NCBI RefSeq assembly: GCF_000691865.1
Contig: NZ_JMIO01000058.1
Location: forward strand, 1-41,231
DNA from: Methanoculleus sp. MH98A
GTDB lineage: Archaea; Halobacteriota; Methanomicrobia; Methanomicrobiales; Methanoculleaceae
Length of the DNA stretch: 41,231 nucleotides
Direction of reading: 5' to 3'
Positions 7,786-15,985 of the stretch are shown piece after piece (the first letter of the stretch is position 1; every line of letters starts with the position of its first letter). The notes below the pieces were generated by a model. It saw only the letters and a list, made by a program, of their open reading frames with translations, did no database searches and was not told the origin of the DNA. Both the position numbers and the translations under genes were made by a program.

Positions 7786-10700
7786 GTGAAAGAAGTCACC
7801 GGCAGTTATAACCCGCGCGAACTTGAGGCGGGAGTCCAGGACTACTGGAAACGGGAGAACACCTATGCACGCGTCCAGGAGGTGCGAAAGGATGGGAAAG
7901 CGTTCTTTTTCGTCGACGGGCCGCCGTACACCACCGGCCACATCCATCTCGGCACCGCCTGGAACAAGATCATAAAAGACGCCATCCTCCGCTACCACCG
8001 GATGCAGGGCAGAAACGTCATCGAGCGGGCCGGCTACGACATGCACGGCCTCCCCATCGAGGTGAAGGTCGAGCACCAGCTCGGGTTCACCTCCAAGAAG
8101 GATATCGAGGACTACGGGATCGCCGCCTTCATCGAACAGTGCCGGACGTTTGCGGTGACGCACATGGAGATCATGAGCGACCAGTTCCGGCAGCTCGGCG
8201 TCTGGCTCGACTTCGACGACCCCTACCAGACGATCAAGGAGGAGTACATCGAGTCCGCCTGGTGGGCAATCCAGCGGGCGGAAGAGCGCGGCCTCCTCGA
8301 GCGCGGCCACCGGGTCGTGAACTGGTGTCCCCGGTGCGAGACGGCGATCGCCGACTCGGAGGTGGAGTACTGGGACGAGACCGATCCTTCCATCTTCGTC
8401 AAATTCCCGATTACCGGGCGCGAGAACGAGTACCTGATGATCTGGACGACCACGCCGTGGACGCTCCCCGCGAACGTCGCGGTGGCGGTCAACCCCGCGT
8501 TCACCTACGCGCGGGTGGCGGCAAAGAAGGACGGCCGCGAGGAGATCCTCTGGATCGCCGACGAACTCGTCGAGTCCGTCCTGAAGATGGGCCGCTACCA
8601 GGACTACGCCGTCCTGGAGCGGGCGAGCGGCAGCGATCTCGTCGGAACGGAATATACCTCGCCGCTCGCCGGCCAGGTCCCCCGCCAGGCGGAGATCCGG
8701 CACCGGGTCGTCGCGGCGGACTACGTGGCGCTCGAGAACACCGGTCTCGTCCACATTGCTCCCGGGCACGGGTGGGACGACTACCTGATCGGCATCCAGG
8801 AGGGGCTCGAGGCCTTCTGCCCGGTCGACGCCGGCGGGTGCTTCACCCGGGACGCGGGGGCGTTCGCGGACATGTACGTCCGGGACGCAAACGACCTCGT
8901 CATCGACGCGCTCGGCGACTACCTCCTCGCCCGCCGGACGATCACCCACCGCTACGGTCACTGCTGGCGGTGCAAGACCCCCATCATCTACCGCGCGACC
9001 GCACAGTGGTTCCTGAAGGCCACCGAGATCCGCGAACCGATGCTGCAGGAGATCACGAAGGTGAAGTGGTACCCCGAGTGGGCGGGGAGCGCCCGGTTCC
9101 ACGACTTCGTCAGGGACTCCCGCGACTGGTGCATCTCCCGGCAGCGCTACTGGGGCATCCCCATCCCCATCTGGCAGTGCGAGCAGTGCGGCGAGCGAAC
9201 CGTCATCGGCACCATCGCCGAACTCGAGGAGCGGTCGGGCGTGAAGGTTCCCGATCCGCACCGCCCCTACGTGGACGAGGTCGTCATCCCGTGCTCATGC
9301 GGCGGGGAGATGCACCGGGTCGACGACATCTTCGACGTCTGGTTCGACTCGGCGGTCGCGTCGTGGGCGACCCTCGGGTTCCCCAGGAAGCGCGAGGCCT
9401 TCGACCGCCTCTGGCCGGCGGACTTCATCACCGAAGGCCAGGATCAGACCCGGGGCTGGTTCTACTCCCAGCTCGGGGCGAGCACCGTGGCGTTCGGCCG
9501 CGCTCCGTATAAGAGCGTCCTGATGCACGGGTTCGCTCTTGACGCCGACGGGCGCAAGATGAGCAAGAGTTTCGGCAACGTGGTGACGCCCGAAGAGGTG
9601 GTGAACCAGTTCGGCGTCGACGTTCTCCGGTTCTACGTCCTCTGGGCGAACGCTCCCTGGGACGACCTGAAGTTCAACTGGGACAGCGTCAAGACCATCC
9701 ACCGGACGCTCAACATCCTCTGGAACGTCTACCGGTTCCCGCTCCCGTACATGGTTCTCGACTCGTTCGAGCCCGCCGCAGGCGACGGCGGCCGGTGGGA
9801 CGGATCGTTCGTCCGGGACAATATCAACGATATGCCCAAAGAAGATCGCTGGATAATCTCCCGGGTGAACTCGCTCGCCCGGACTACGGCCGGAGACATG
9901 CAGGAGTACCAACTCCACAAGGTGACGCGGGCGCTCGCCTCCTTCATCCTTGAGGACCTCTCCCGCTGGTACGTGCAGCTCGTCCGGCCGAGGATGTGGC
10001 TCGAGGAGGATTCGCCGGAGAAGCGGTACGCCTACGAGACGGTATACTACGTCATGCGCCGCCTGGTCGCGCTCCTTGCGCCGTTCACCCCCCACATCGC
10101 CGAGGAGATCTACGGCAACCTCCGCCTTGCGGGCGACCCGGAGAGCGTCCACATGCTCGACTGCCCGGAGGCGGACGACATGCTGATTGCACCGGATCTC
10201 GAGAGCGCCATGGAGGTTGTCCGGTCGTTCGACGACGCGGTCGCCACCGCCCGGCAGAACGGGAGGCGGAAACTCCGCTGGCCGGTCTCCGAGACCGTTG
10301 TGGTCACCGGGAGCGGCGAGGTGAAGACGGCTCTCGAAAACCTGAACGAACTCGCCCTGAACCGGGCAAATTCCCGGGCGGTCAGGGTCGTTACCGGAAG
10401 ATGGGACCGGATCCTCTGGCAGGCCGAGCCGGTGATGCGGGCGATCGGCCCGGAGTTCGGCAAGGAGGGGCCGAAAGTCAAGGCGCTGATAGAGAGCGCG
10501 GACGGCACCGCCCTGAAGGCCGCGATCGAGCGGGACGGGAAGGCCGAACTCGGCGGCTACGAGATCGCCGAACGCCACGTCACCTTCGCGGAAGCCCTCC
10601 CCGAGGGCGTCTTTGCCGCGCCCATGAAGGACGCGACGGTCTACGTCGACGTCACCCTCACCCCGGCGCTGGAGGCCGAGGGATACGCACGCGAGGTGAT

Positions 10701-10965
10701 CCGGCGGATCCAGGAGATGCGCCGCCAGCTCGACCTGAACGTCGACGACTTCATCGTCGCGGCCGTGGATGTCGCCGACGATCGGGTGGCCTCGCTCATC
10801 GCAGAAGAGGAGTGGCAGAAGGAGATTGCCGGGGAGGTGCGGGCGGCAGCCCTCACCGTCCGCCGCACCGACGGAGAGCGGCCCACGGAGACCTTTGCCC
10901 TCGAGAAGGACTGGGACGTGGAAGGCGTGCAGATGCAGATCGGCATCTCACGCGCCGGTGAGTGA
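7786..10965 (+). CDS. ileS: Isoleucyl-tRNA synthetase
   Basis: This class I synthetase of 1059 residues charges tRNA-Ile. The catalytic HIGH motif is GHIHLGTA (near 51-58). The CP1 editing domain carries WTTTPWTLPAN (near 224). The KMSKS loop reads KMSKSFGN (near 591), and the anticodon-binding domain follows. A CxxC pair in WCPRC lies near 184, and the segment CEQCGERTVIG with CSCGGEMH adds further Cys residues typical of archaeal/eukaryotic-type IleRS. The start is GTG at 7786 with GAGGG about 8 bases before it. A five-codon open frame (MRDTR) ends at this start. The 3' end overlaps thg1 by 18 bases, tail to tail. Confidence 0.97.
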   Translation: MKEVTGSYNPRELEAGVQDYWKRENTYARVQEVRKDGKAFFFVDGPPYTTGHIHLGTAWNKIIKDAILRYHRMQGRNVIERAGYDMHGLPIEVKVEHQLGFTSKKDIEDYGIAAFIEQCRTFAVTHMEIMSDQFRQLGVWLDFDDPYQTIKEEYIESAWWAIQRAEERGLLERGHRVVNWCPRCETAIADSEVEYWDETDPSIFVKFPITGRENEYLMIWTTTPWTLPANVAVAVNPAFTYARVAAKKDGREEILWIADELVESVLKMGRYQDYAVLERASGSDLVGTEYTSPLAGQVPRQAEIRHRVVAADYVALENTGLVHIAPGHGWDDYLIGIQEGLEAFCPVDAGGCFTRDAGAFADMYVRDANDLVIDALGDYLLARRTITHRYGHCWRCKTPIIYRATAQWFLKATEIREPMLQEITKVKWYPEWAGSARFHDFVRDSRDWCISRQRYWGIPIPIWQCEQCGERTVIGTIAELEERSGVKVPDPHRPYVDEVVIPCSCGGEMHRVDDIFDVWFDSAVASWATLGFPRKREAFDRLWPADFITEGQDQTRGWFYSQLGASTVAFGRAPYKSVLMHGFALDADGRKMSKSFGNVVTPEEVVNQFGVDVLRFYVLWANAPWDDLKFNWDSVKTIHRTLNILWNVYRFPLPYMVLDSFEPAAGDGGRWDGSFVRDNINDMPKEDRWIISRVNSLARTTAGDMQEYQLHKVTRALASFILEDLSRWYVQLVRPRMWLEEDSPEKRYAYETVYYVMRRLVALLAPFTPHIAEEIYGNLRLAGDPESVHMLDCPEADDMLIAPDLESAMEVVRSFDDAVATARQNGRRKLRWPVSETVVVTGSGEVKTALENLNELALNRANSRAVRVVTGRWDRILWQAEPVMRAIGPEFGKEGPKVKALIESADGTALKAAIERDGKAELGGYEIAERHVTFAEALPEGVFAAPMKDATVYVDVTLTPALEAEGYAREVIRRIQEMRRQLDLNVDDFIVAAVDVADDRVASLIAEEEWQKEIAGEVRAAALTVRRTDGERPTETFALEKDWDVEGVQMQIGISRAGE

Positions 10966-11682
10966 CCGGATCAGGGCCGCGCCTTCCTCCGTCGAGAAGA
11001 GAGGCGTCTCCTCCGGTTCCCGGATGCAGGTTCGCACGGCCTCGACGTTCTCCCCCGTCAGGGGGTTATGCCCCTCTTTTATACACTCGTCCCGGTAGAG
11101 GAGCGTCCCCCGGCGCTGCCAGGCCGGCGTCGCCGCCAGGTTGACGCCCCGCTCAAACATCATCTCGTGCATCGCCTCGGACCGCATCCCCCGGAGCGCC
11201 GCGGCGGCTTCCCGGGCGGTCATCCCCTCCTCAACGAGCGCGTTCTGGCAGTAGGCGTTGATGTGGTTGCGCCACGCCTCGTTCTGGCGCGAGACGAGAT
11301 ACTCGACCGCAAACTCTCCCGCCGCGGGGATAGTCCGGGCGTCGAACGCAAGGGGCTCCGTGCACCCGAGTTCGATCGTGAGCTTGCTCGCCGCAACCGC
11401 GGCGGTCACGGAGTCGAGCTTCTCCACCCGCCCGGAGAACGGCAGTGCGTTGAAGTAGAGGCTGATCTCGTCGGAGAAGGTGTAGGCAAACGCGGGAGAG
11501 AGACCGCTTTCGGAGAGGAAGTAGCGGCAGACCGCCCGCATGCTCTCGTTGAAGGCCGGATCGAACGGCTTTTTGAAATGAAGCGCACGTACCAGGCGGT
11601 GGAAGGCACGGCCGTCGAGCCGGACAAAAACAGGGGGGAATATCGTGAGGGTCGAGAATATCTCACGGTCTTTCGTATCCAT
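10948..11682 (-). CDS. tRNA-His guanylyltransferase family protein (Thg1-like)
   Basis: Thg1-family enzymes add nucleotides in the 3'-to-5' direction to tRNA 5' ends, either G-1 of tRNA-His or 5'-end repair in Thg1-like proteins. The 244-residue product contains PVFVRLDGRAFHRL (near 17-30), the metal-binding carboxylate motif TFSDEISLYF (near 68-77), and NEAWRNHINAYCQNAL. The last corresponds to the HINxxYN region, here with Cys in place of the usual Asn or Asp context. Archaeal members are often template-dependent repair enzymes rather than true G-1 transferases. The start at 11682 follows the 42-base gap to the PRC-barrel gene on the same strand. Confidence 0.93.
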   Translation of the reverse strand: MDTKDREIFSTLTIFPPVFVRLDGRAFHRLVRALHFKKPFDPAFNESMRAVCRYFLSESGLSPAFAYTFSDEISLYFNALPFSGRVEKLDSVTAAVAASKLTIELGCTEPLAFDARTIPAAGEFAVEYLVSRQNEAWRNHINAYCQNALVEEGMTAREAAAALRGMRSEAMHEMMFERGVNLAATPAWQRRGTLLYRDECIKEGHNPLTGENVEAVRTCIREPEETPLFSTEEGAALIRSLTGA

Positions 11683-11723
11683 ATTCTATCGCCAGGGAGC
11701 CCCGGAAAGAGCGGACATCGCAC

Positions 11724-11987
11724 TCAGGCGTCTTTTGTCGGCGATTTGAAGAGCCCGGGGATGTGGCGGACGATGATGATATCTCCGACGCTCTTTACGA
11801 CGCGGAAGGGGATCTGCAACCCGGTGTAGCCTTTTACCTCTCCGATCTCGGGGTTGAGCTCGCCGACTGCAAGGGCGTCGATCTTTTTCTGGTCAACATC
11901 AAGCACGACATCGTCAACGTTCCCGATAAAGACAGCTCTGTCGGTATAGACGCGTAATCCGAACATCTCTGTGATCTGTGTTCTCAT
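11724..11987 (-). CDS. Small PRC-barrel domain protein
   Basis: This 87-residue protein is almost entirely one PRC-barrel: MRTQITEMFGLRVYTD, IGNVDDVVLDVDQKKI, GLQIPFRVVKSVGDIIIV. Stand-alone PRC-barrel proteins are common in euryarchaea. They resemble RimM C-termini and photosynthetic reaction centre H subunits. In archaea, one member (CdpB-type) takes part in FtsZ-based division, but membership here is not proven. The start ATG at 11987 has GAGG shortly upstream on the minus strand. The gene diverges from the site-2 protease gene across a 52-base gap with a shared TATA element. Longer upstream extension was rejected because it crosses that promoter and the neighbouring start. Confidence 0.88.
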   Translation of the reverse strand: MRTQITEMFGLRVYTDRAVFIGNVDDVVLDVDQKKIDALAVGELNPEIGEVKGYTGLQIPFRVVKSVGDIIIVRHIPGLFKSPTKDA

Positions 11988-12010
11988 CGGTATCCTCTGA
12001 AGGTATATTA

Positions 12011-12020
12011 CTATAAATGA
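12011..12020. promoter_or_regulatory. Bidirectional TATA element between PRC-barrel and protease genes
   Basis: The sequence CTATAAATGA sits 25 bases before the ATG at 12040 (plus). Read on the other strand, TCATTTATAG sits about 28 bases before the ATG at 11987. At archaeal spacing (TATA centre about 25 bases from the start of transcription) both genes would have leaderless or nearly leaderless mRNAs from one TATA box. Further TATA-like text (GGTATATTA) lies at 12002-12010. Confidence 0.55.
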
Positions 12021-12039
12021 TAAAAAGATACTCCTTTTC

Positions 12040-13176
12040 ATGGAAGCGTCGCTACAGATCGGAACCCTGGCCGGAATTCCGGTCAAACTGCACTGGAGTT
12101 TCCTCCTGGTGATCCCCCTCTTCGCATGGATCATCGGGAGCCAGATCCAGCTCACGACCGGGTTGATCGAGGCCCTCTTCGGTGTTCCAATCGACATGGC
12201 GCTGATTACGGAGGGGTTCAACCCCTACATCCTCGGGATCGTTGTCGCGCTCGGCCTCTTCTTCGGCGTCTTCATCCACGAGATGGCCCACTCGCTCATC
12301 GCGAAGGCGAAGGGGATCGAGATCCACAGCATCACGCTCCTCATCCTCGGGGGAGTCTCCCAGATGGAGGAGACGATGCCGGACCCGAAGATCGAACTAC
12401 CCATGGCGCTCGCGGGGCCGCTCACGAGCCTCGCGGTCGGCATCATCTCCGCCGCCCTCGTCTATGTCGTTGCGGCGATCGATATGGATCCGGGAGTCGC
12501 CGGTGTCCTGATCTTCACTTTCGGCTACCTCGGGCTCCTGAACGTCCTGCTCTTCGGGTTCAACCTTCTCCCGGCGTTCCCCATGGACGGGGGGCGCGTG
12601 CTGCGGGCATGGCTCGCCCGGCGGATGCCGCTCTCCCGGGCAACCCGGATCGCCGCCGACGTCGGGAAAGGGTTCGCCGTCCTCTTCGGGATCGTCGGGC
12701 TCCTGCTCCTGAACCCCATCCTGATCATCATCGCCTTCTTCATCTACATCGGGGCGAACCAGGAGGCGACCTACCTCCGCTACAACATCCTGCTGCAGGA
12801 CGTCACCGTAGCGGACGCGATGAACTCCCCGGTCGCCACCGTGGAGCCGACGACGCCGCTGCCCCGTGTGGTGGACATGATGTACGAGACGAAGCACCTC
12901 GGCTTTCCCGTGGTGGACCGGGGATCGCTCGTCGGGATCGTCGCCCTCGCCGACGTCCACAAGGTTTCGCCGATCGACCGGGAGGCGATGCAGGTCCGCG
13001 ACATCATGACCCGGAACCCGACCGTCCTCCCGCCGTCGGCACCGCTCATCGACGCGCTGAGGATCATGACCGGCCAGGACATCGGGAGGATTCCCGTCGT
13101 CGCGGATGACACCCTGGTCGGGATCGTGACCCGGACGGACGTTCTGCGGGTGATGGAACTGCGGGAGGAGGAGTAG
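12040..13176 (+). CDS. Site-2-type intramembrane zinc protease (M50) with CBS pair
   Basis: The 378-residue membrane protein carries the metalloprotease motif HEMAH (near 79-83) inside a hydrophobic helix. The second zinc-ligand motif FNLLPAFPMDGGR (near 174-186) follows, and about six predicted transmembrane segments run to residue 245. Two CBS domains complete it, starting near VADAMNSPVATV (about 256) and VRDIMTRNPTV (about 318). CBS pairs usually sense adenine nucleotides, so the protease may respond to energy state; the substrate is unknown. It lacks a PDZ domain, which fits the CBS-containing S2P class. The mRNA is probably leaderless. Nothing coding follows for about 550 bases. Confidence 0.95.
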   Translation: MEASLQIGTLAGIPVKLHWSFLLVIPLFAWIIGSQIQLTTGLIEALFGVPIDMALITEGFNPYILGIVVALGLFFGVFIHEMAHSLIAKAKGIEIHSITLLILGGVSQMEETMPDPKIELPMALAGPLTSLAVGIISAALVYVVAAIDMDPGVAGVLIFTFGYLGLLNVLLFGFNLLPAFPMDGGRVLRAWLARRMPLSRATRIAADVGKGFAVLFGIVGLLLLNPILIIIAFFIYIGANQEATYLRYNILLQDVTVADAMNSPVATVEPTTPLPRVVDMMYETKHLGFPVVDRGSLVGIVALADVHKVSPIDREAMQVRDIMTRNPTVLPPSAPLIDALRIMTGQDIGRIPVVADDTLVGIVTRTDVLRVMELREEE

Positions 13177-13323
13177 TCAGGCGATTCTGGAAGGTGCAAC
13201 GGACAGAACGGCAGGGGTTTGAGATGCGCCCAAACTCCTCGAATTCCTGCCCAGCGGGCCATTGCATCCTACGGAAAGTCGTTCCGTTGGAACATCGCAT
13301 AACCCCATGCACGGATTTCGAGG

Positions 13324-13572
13324 GGATATCGCCATTGGGGGTGGGGCTGACGGGGAGTGCGATGGGCGGAACGCCCGGAGTTCGACCACCATCAGGTGGG
13401 GAGGGGGGAGCATCCCCCCTCCCCTGTCATCTCACACCAGATGCCTCTCCTCAAATAGCCCCCCACCGCCCGCGCTTCGCGCTCCTCACTCGCACCTTCG
13501 GTGCTCAAACTCCTTCCCCTGCGGGGAAGTCGTTCCGCCCCCTTCGGGGGCGGGCAGTGTGTGGCGATATCC
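13324..13572. repeat. TIR-bounded non-coding hairpin element, copy 1
   Basis: This 249-bp element lies in the 550-base gap after the protease gene. It starts with GGATATCGCC and ends with its inverse, GGCGATATCC; weaker similarity continues outward on both sides for 30 or more bases. Inside are GGGGCTGACGGGGAG, a long G/C hairpin (GGGGGGAGCATCCCCCC) and, near the right end, an inverted copy of the hairpin module: CGCACCTTCGGTGC, CAAACTCC, TTCCCCTGCGGGGAA and GTCGTT. A degenerate left module is visible at about 13366-13407. It matches the element at 35773-36057 in plan and partly in sequence. The rest of 13177-13323 and 13573-13728 shows no gene that I can support. Confidence 0.8.
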
Positions 13573-13728
13573 GGTGGAAAGCCGTGTAAAGTCATGCAAT
13601 GCTCGGAAGGACAGCGTTCACACACCGAGAGGACAATGTACCAAAACGCGACAAGCAGGACATTTAGCAGCTGAAATCCAAACAGGTGTGAGTGCCAGTG
13701 TGACGGAAAGTGTTCCTCGCCATCCCCC

Positions 13729-15375
13729 CTAAAACCTCATCACGTCCTCGATCCCCGTCTCCCCCGCGACCTCACGGAACTCTTCAAGACTGCTAAAAGG
13801 CCGGCGGGCGGCGATGGTCGCCGCCCTCTTCTTTCCGACGCCGGGAATCCACCGGAGGGCGGCTACCGGCAGGGTGTTGACCTCCACCGGACAGGGGAGG
13901 GCCGTCACCGACCGCATCCCCCAGTCGACCACGACAGCGTCGATTACCGTCCTTGCCGGGAGTTCGAGGGGCACCCCGACGAGGATGGGATACGAGCCCA
14001 TCTGCCGCCCGAACGACGGTTTGCCGGGAACCTCGACGACGACCTCCGGAAGGACGGTGCCGACCGGGAAGACCCGGCGGAGCATCGGTTCGTCGAACTC
14101 CTTCCGCGCCCACTCCTTGAAGGAGCGGAACCGGGCGTCGTGCTTCCCGAGGGTGTTCTCCTCGTAGGCTTTTGTTCCCTCGAACGGCATCACCTGCCGG
14201 ATGTTCACCCGCCGGACGAGAAGACCGGCATCGAGCACCCGCTTGAGGAACGCCTCGTTTGCGTCGAACGTCGCCGGCGTCTCCCCCGCAAGGCCGACGA
14301 TGAAGTTCAGGCCCGGGAGGAGTTCGGGGACGCCCCCCGTTCGTCTTGCCCCCACATCGTTCACGACCTCGATCGCGCGGAAGACGTCGTCCGGCATGGC
14401 TTTGAGGTTGTTTGCCGTGACAACCGCCGGATCGGCGGTCTCCATCCCGAAGGCCGCGGTGTCGCCGGGGGTGTGGCCGGCGACGATCGCCTCGAGTGCC
14501 GCCCGTGCCGCATCCTCGTGCCGGGCGATGGTGCCCGGGTTGATGTTGTCGATGTGCAGGGTCTTGAGGCCCGGGGCGCTCTCCCGGACGGCCGAGAAGA
14601 GTTCTTTTAGCACCTCAGGGCGGGGAACCGGGAACTCCCCGCCGCCGCTGCTTTTGTAGGCGAGGAGGTCCGGCTGCCGGCCGAGCCTGAAGTGGCGGGC
14701 GCCCGCCGCATGGAGCGCCGCCACCTCCTCCGCGATCCCCCCGATGCTCCGGTAGCGCGGGAGCCCGTAGAACGGCTCGGTGCAGAACGAGCACCCCCCG
14801 ACCGTCGCCCGCGAGCACCCGGTCGCGGTCTCGAGCTCGCACATCACGTAGGGGAACGCCGGGTGCTGCGCCACGATCCCGGCGCCCGCCGCCGACCAGG
14901 GGTCGGTCAGGGCGTAGTCGCCCGCACCGGCAGGGTCCCCGCCCGAGAGCCAGGAATCCAGCGCGACCGCGGGCGACCCCGAGAGCGTGACGTCGAACCC
15001 GGCGATCGCCTGCCGGATAGCCTTTCTCCCTCCTCCCGGAGCGTAACCGAAGGCGATCGGCCCGCCGATCGCGGTGGTCGGCTGCCGGAGCAGGATCCCG
15101 AGCTGCTGGATCTCCGTCAGGGTCGCGGGCTTTCCCCCGATGTAGGCCCCCGGCACCGTCAGGCCGGCGATCATCACCACGAGATCGCCGCGGCCGTGTC
15201 CGGCGACGAGGGTGGGATCGGCCCGGACCTGGTCGATGGTGGCGTAGCAGGGAGCGTAGCCGTGCCCGGCGAGGACGCCGGCGACCTCGCGGATGTAGGG
15301 AGAGATATAGGGCGCGACGCCGAGGCACGCGGGCTCGTCGACGTAGCCGTCGATGATGAGGGCGCTAGAGGTCAT
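13729..15375 (-). CDS. Radical SAM protein with C-terminal helix-hairpin-helix
   Basis: The 548-residue product has three parts. An N-terminal Rossmann-like region of about 170 residues resembles B12-binding domains but has no clear DxHxxG. The radical SAM core has an unusual cluster motif, CSRATVGGCSFC (C-x7-C-x2-C, near 205-216), rather than C-x3-C-x2-C. The C-terminal HhH reads RWIPGVGKKRAATIAARRPF, as in nucleic-acid-binding proteins. The substrate is unknown to me; a DNA- or RNA-directed reaction is suggested by the HhH only. The start at 15375 overlaps the 3' end of mptE by 11 bases, making it the last gene of the DHH-mptE-radical SAM unit. Confidence 0.9.
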   Translation of the reverse strand: MTSSALIIDGYVDEPACLGVAPYISPYIREVAGVLAGHGYAPCYATIDQVRADPTLVAGHGRGDLVVMIAGLTVPGAYIGGKPATLTEIQQLGILLRQPTTAIGGPIAFGYAPGGGRKAIRQAIAGFDVTLSGSPAVALDSWLSGGDPAGAGDYALTDPWSAAGAGIVAQHPAFPYVMCELETATGCSRATVGGCSFCTEPFYGLPRYRSIGGIAEEVAALHAAGARHFRLGRQPDLLAYKSSGGGEFPVPRPEVLKELFSAVRESAPGLKTLHIDNINPGTIARHEDAARAALEAIVAGHTPGDTAAFGMETADPAVVTANNLKAMPDDVFRAIEVVNDVGARRTGGVPELLPGLNFIVGLAGETPATFDANEAFLKRVLDAGLLVRRVNIRQVMPFEGTKAYEENTLGKHDARFRSFKEWARKEFDEPMLRRVFPVGTVLPEVVVEVPGKPSFGRQMGSYPILVGVPLELPARTVIDAVVVDWGMRSVTALPCPVEVNTLPVAALRWIPGVGKKRAATIAARRPFSSLEEFREVAGETGIEDVMRF

Positions 15376-15985
15376 ACCCGATCAGGCGCAGGAGTTCACC
15401 CGCCCAGTAGAGTTTTCCCCGCTTGAGGGGATCGACATTTTTGTCGGCAAGATCGAACCCGACGATCCGGACGCTCGCCGCCCCGAGTTCGTCGGCGGCG
15501 AAGACCGCCCGGTCGCCGTCGGTGAACCCGCCGAAGTTGTGGACGTGCGCGAGAGGGGCCGCCTGGGTGGTCGCGACGAGCGGCCCCGTGATACGCGGAA
15601 CCCAGTGGCGGAGGAGCGGGACGTTGTCGCCGTGGGCGTGCACGACCATCACCGTCCCCTGCTCCGAGAGGTCGATGAAGACGTCCGTCGCCCCGTCGAG
15701 GTCGGTGAAGACCGCGTCCGGCCGGATACCGTGATCCGCGAGCACCTCCGCCGCCGCATCGGCGGCAAGCACCGTCCCCTCGATCCGGTCGAGTTCCCCC
15801 GGAAGGGATGGGGCGTTCCCGCAGACCGTCACCGGCCTCCCCCGGATGAGTGTTTCAAGCAGCGCGACGTCGTCGCGCCTGGCAAGATCCGCGAGCACCC
15901 GGGCAGCCGCCTCGTCCGCCTCGCGCTCGAACCCGAAATACGCTAAAATTGCAGTGTAATGAGGCTCCCAGTCTGCAAACCTCAT
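15365..15985 (-). CDS. mptE: 6-hydroxymethyl-7,8-dihydropterin pyrophosphokinase, archaeal type (MptE)
   Basis: MptE (DUF115 fold) transfers pyrophosphate from ATP to 6-hydroxymethyl-7,8-dihydropterin in tetrahydromethanopterin synthesis, the C1 carrier of methanogenesis. The 206-residue product shows VTVCGNAPSLPGELDRI, the metal-site DAVFTDLDGATD (near 90-101), VVHAHGDNVPLL, NFGGFTDGDRAVF and VRIVGFDLADK, all typical of the archaeal family. The start ATG overlaps the stop of the upstream DHH gene (ATGA) and its end overlaps the radical SAM gene, so the three are translationally coupled. The frame is intact. Confidence 0.92.
   Translation of the reverse strand: MRFADWEPHYTAILAYFGFEREADEAAARVLADLARRDDVALLETLIRGRPVTVCGNAPSLPGELDRIEGTVLAADAAAEVLADHGIRPDAVFTDLDGATDVFIDLSEQGTVMVVHAHGDNVPLLRHWVPRITGPLVATTQAAPLAHVHNFGGFTDGDRAVFAADELGAASVRIVGFDLADKNVDPLKRGKLYWAGELLRLIGYDL

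Noticed and set aside
7504-9261. 585-codon open frame antisense to ileS
   Set aside because: It is a shadow of the high-GC ileS gene, with Asp/Arg/Val-rich text and no recognisable domain. ileS on the other strand is complete with HIGH and KMSKS.
13194-13732. Open frames in the gap after the M50 protease gene
   Set aside because: They are translations of the TIR-bounded hairpin element and have no conserved coding pattern; the structure is explained at the DNA level.
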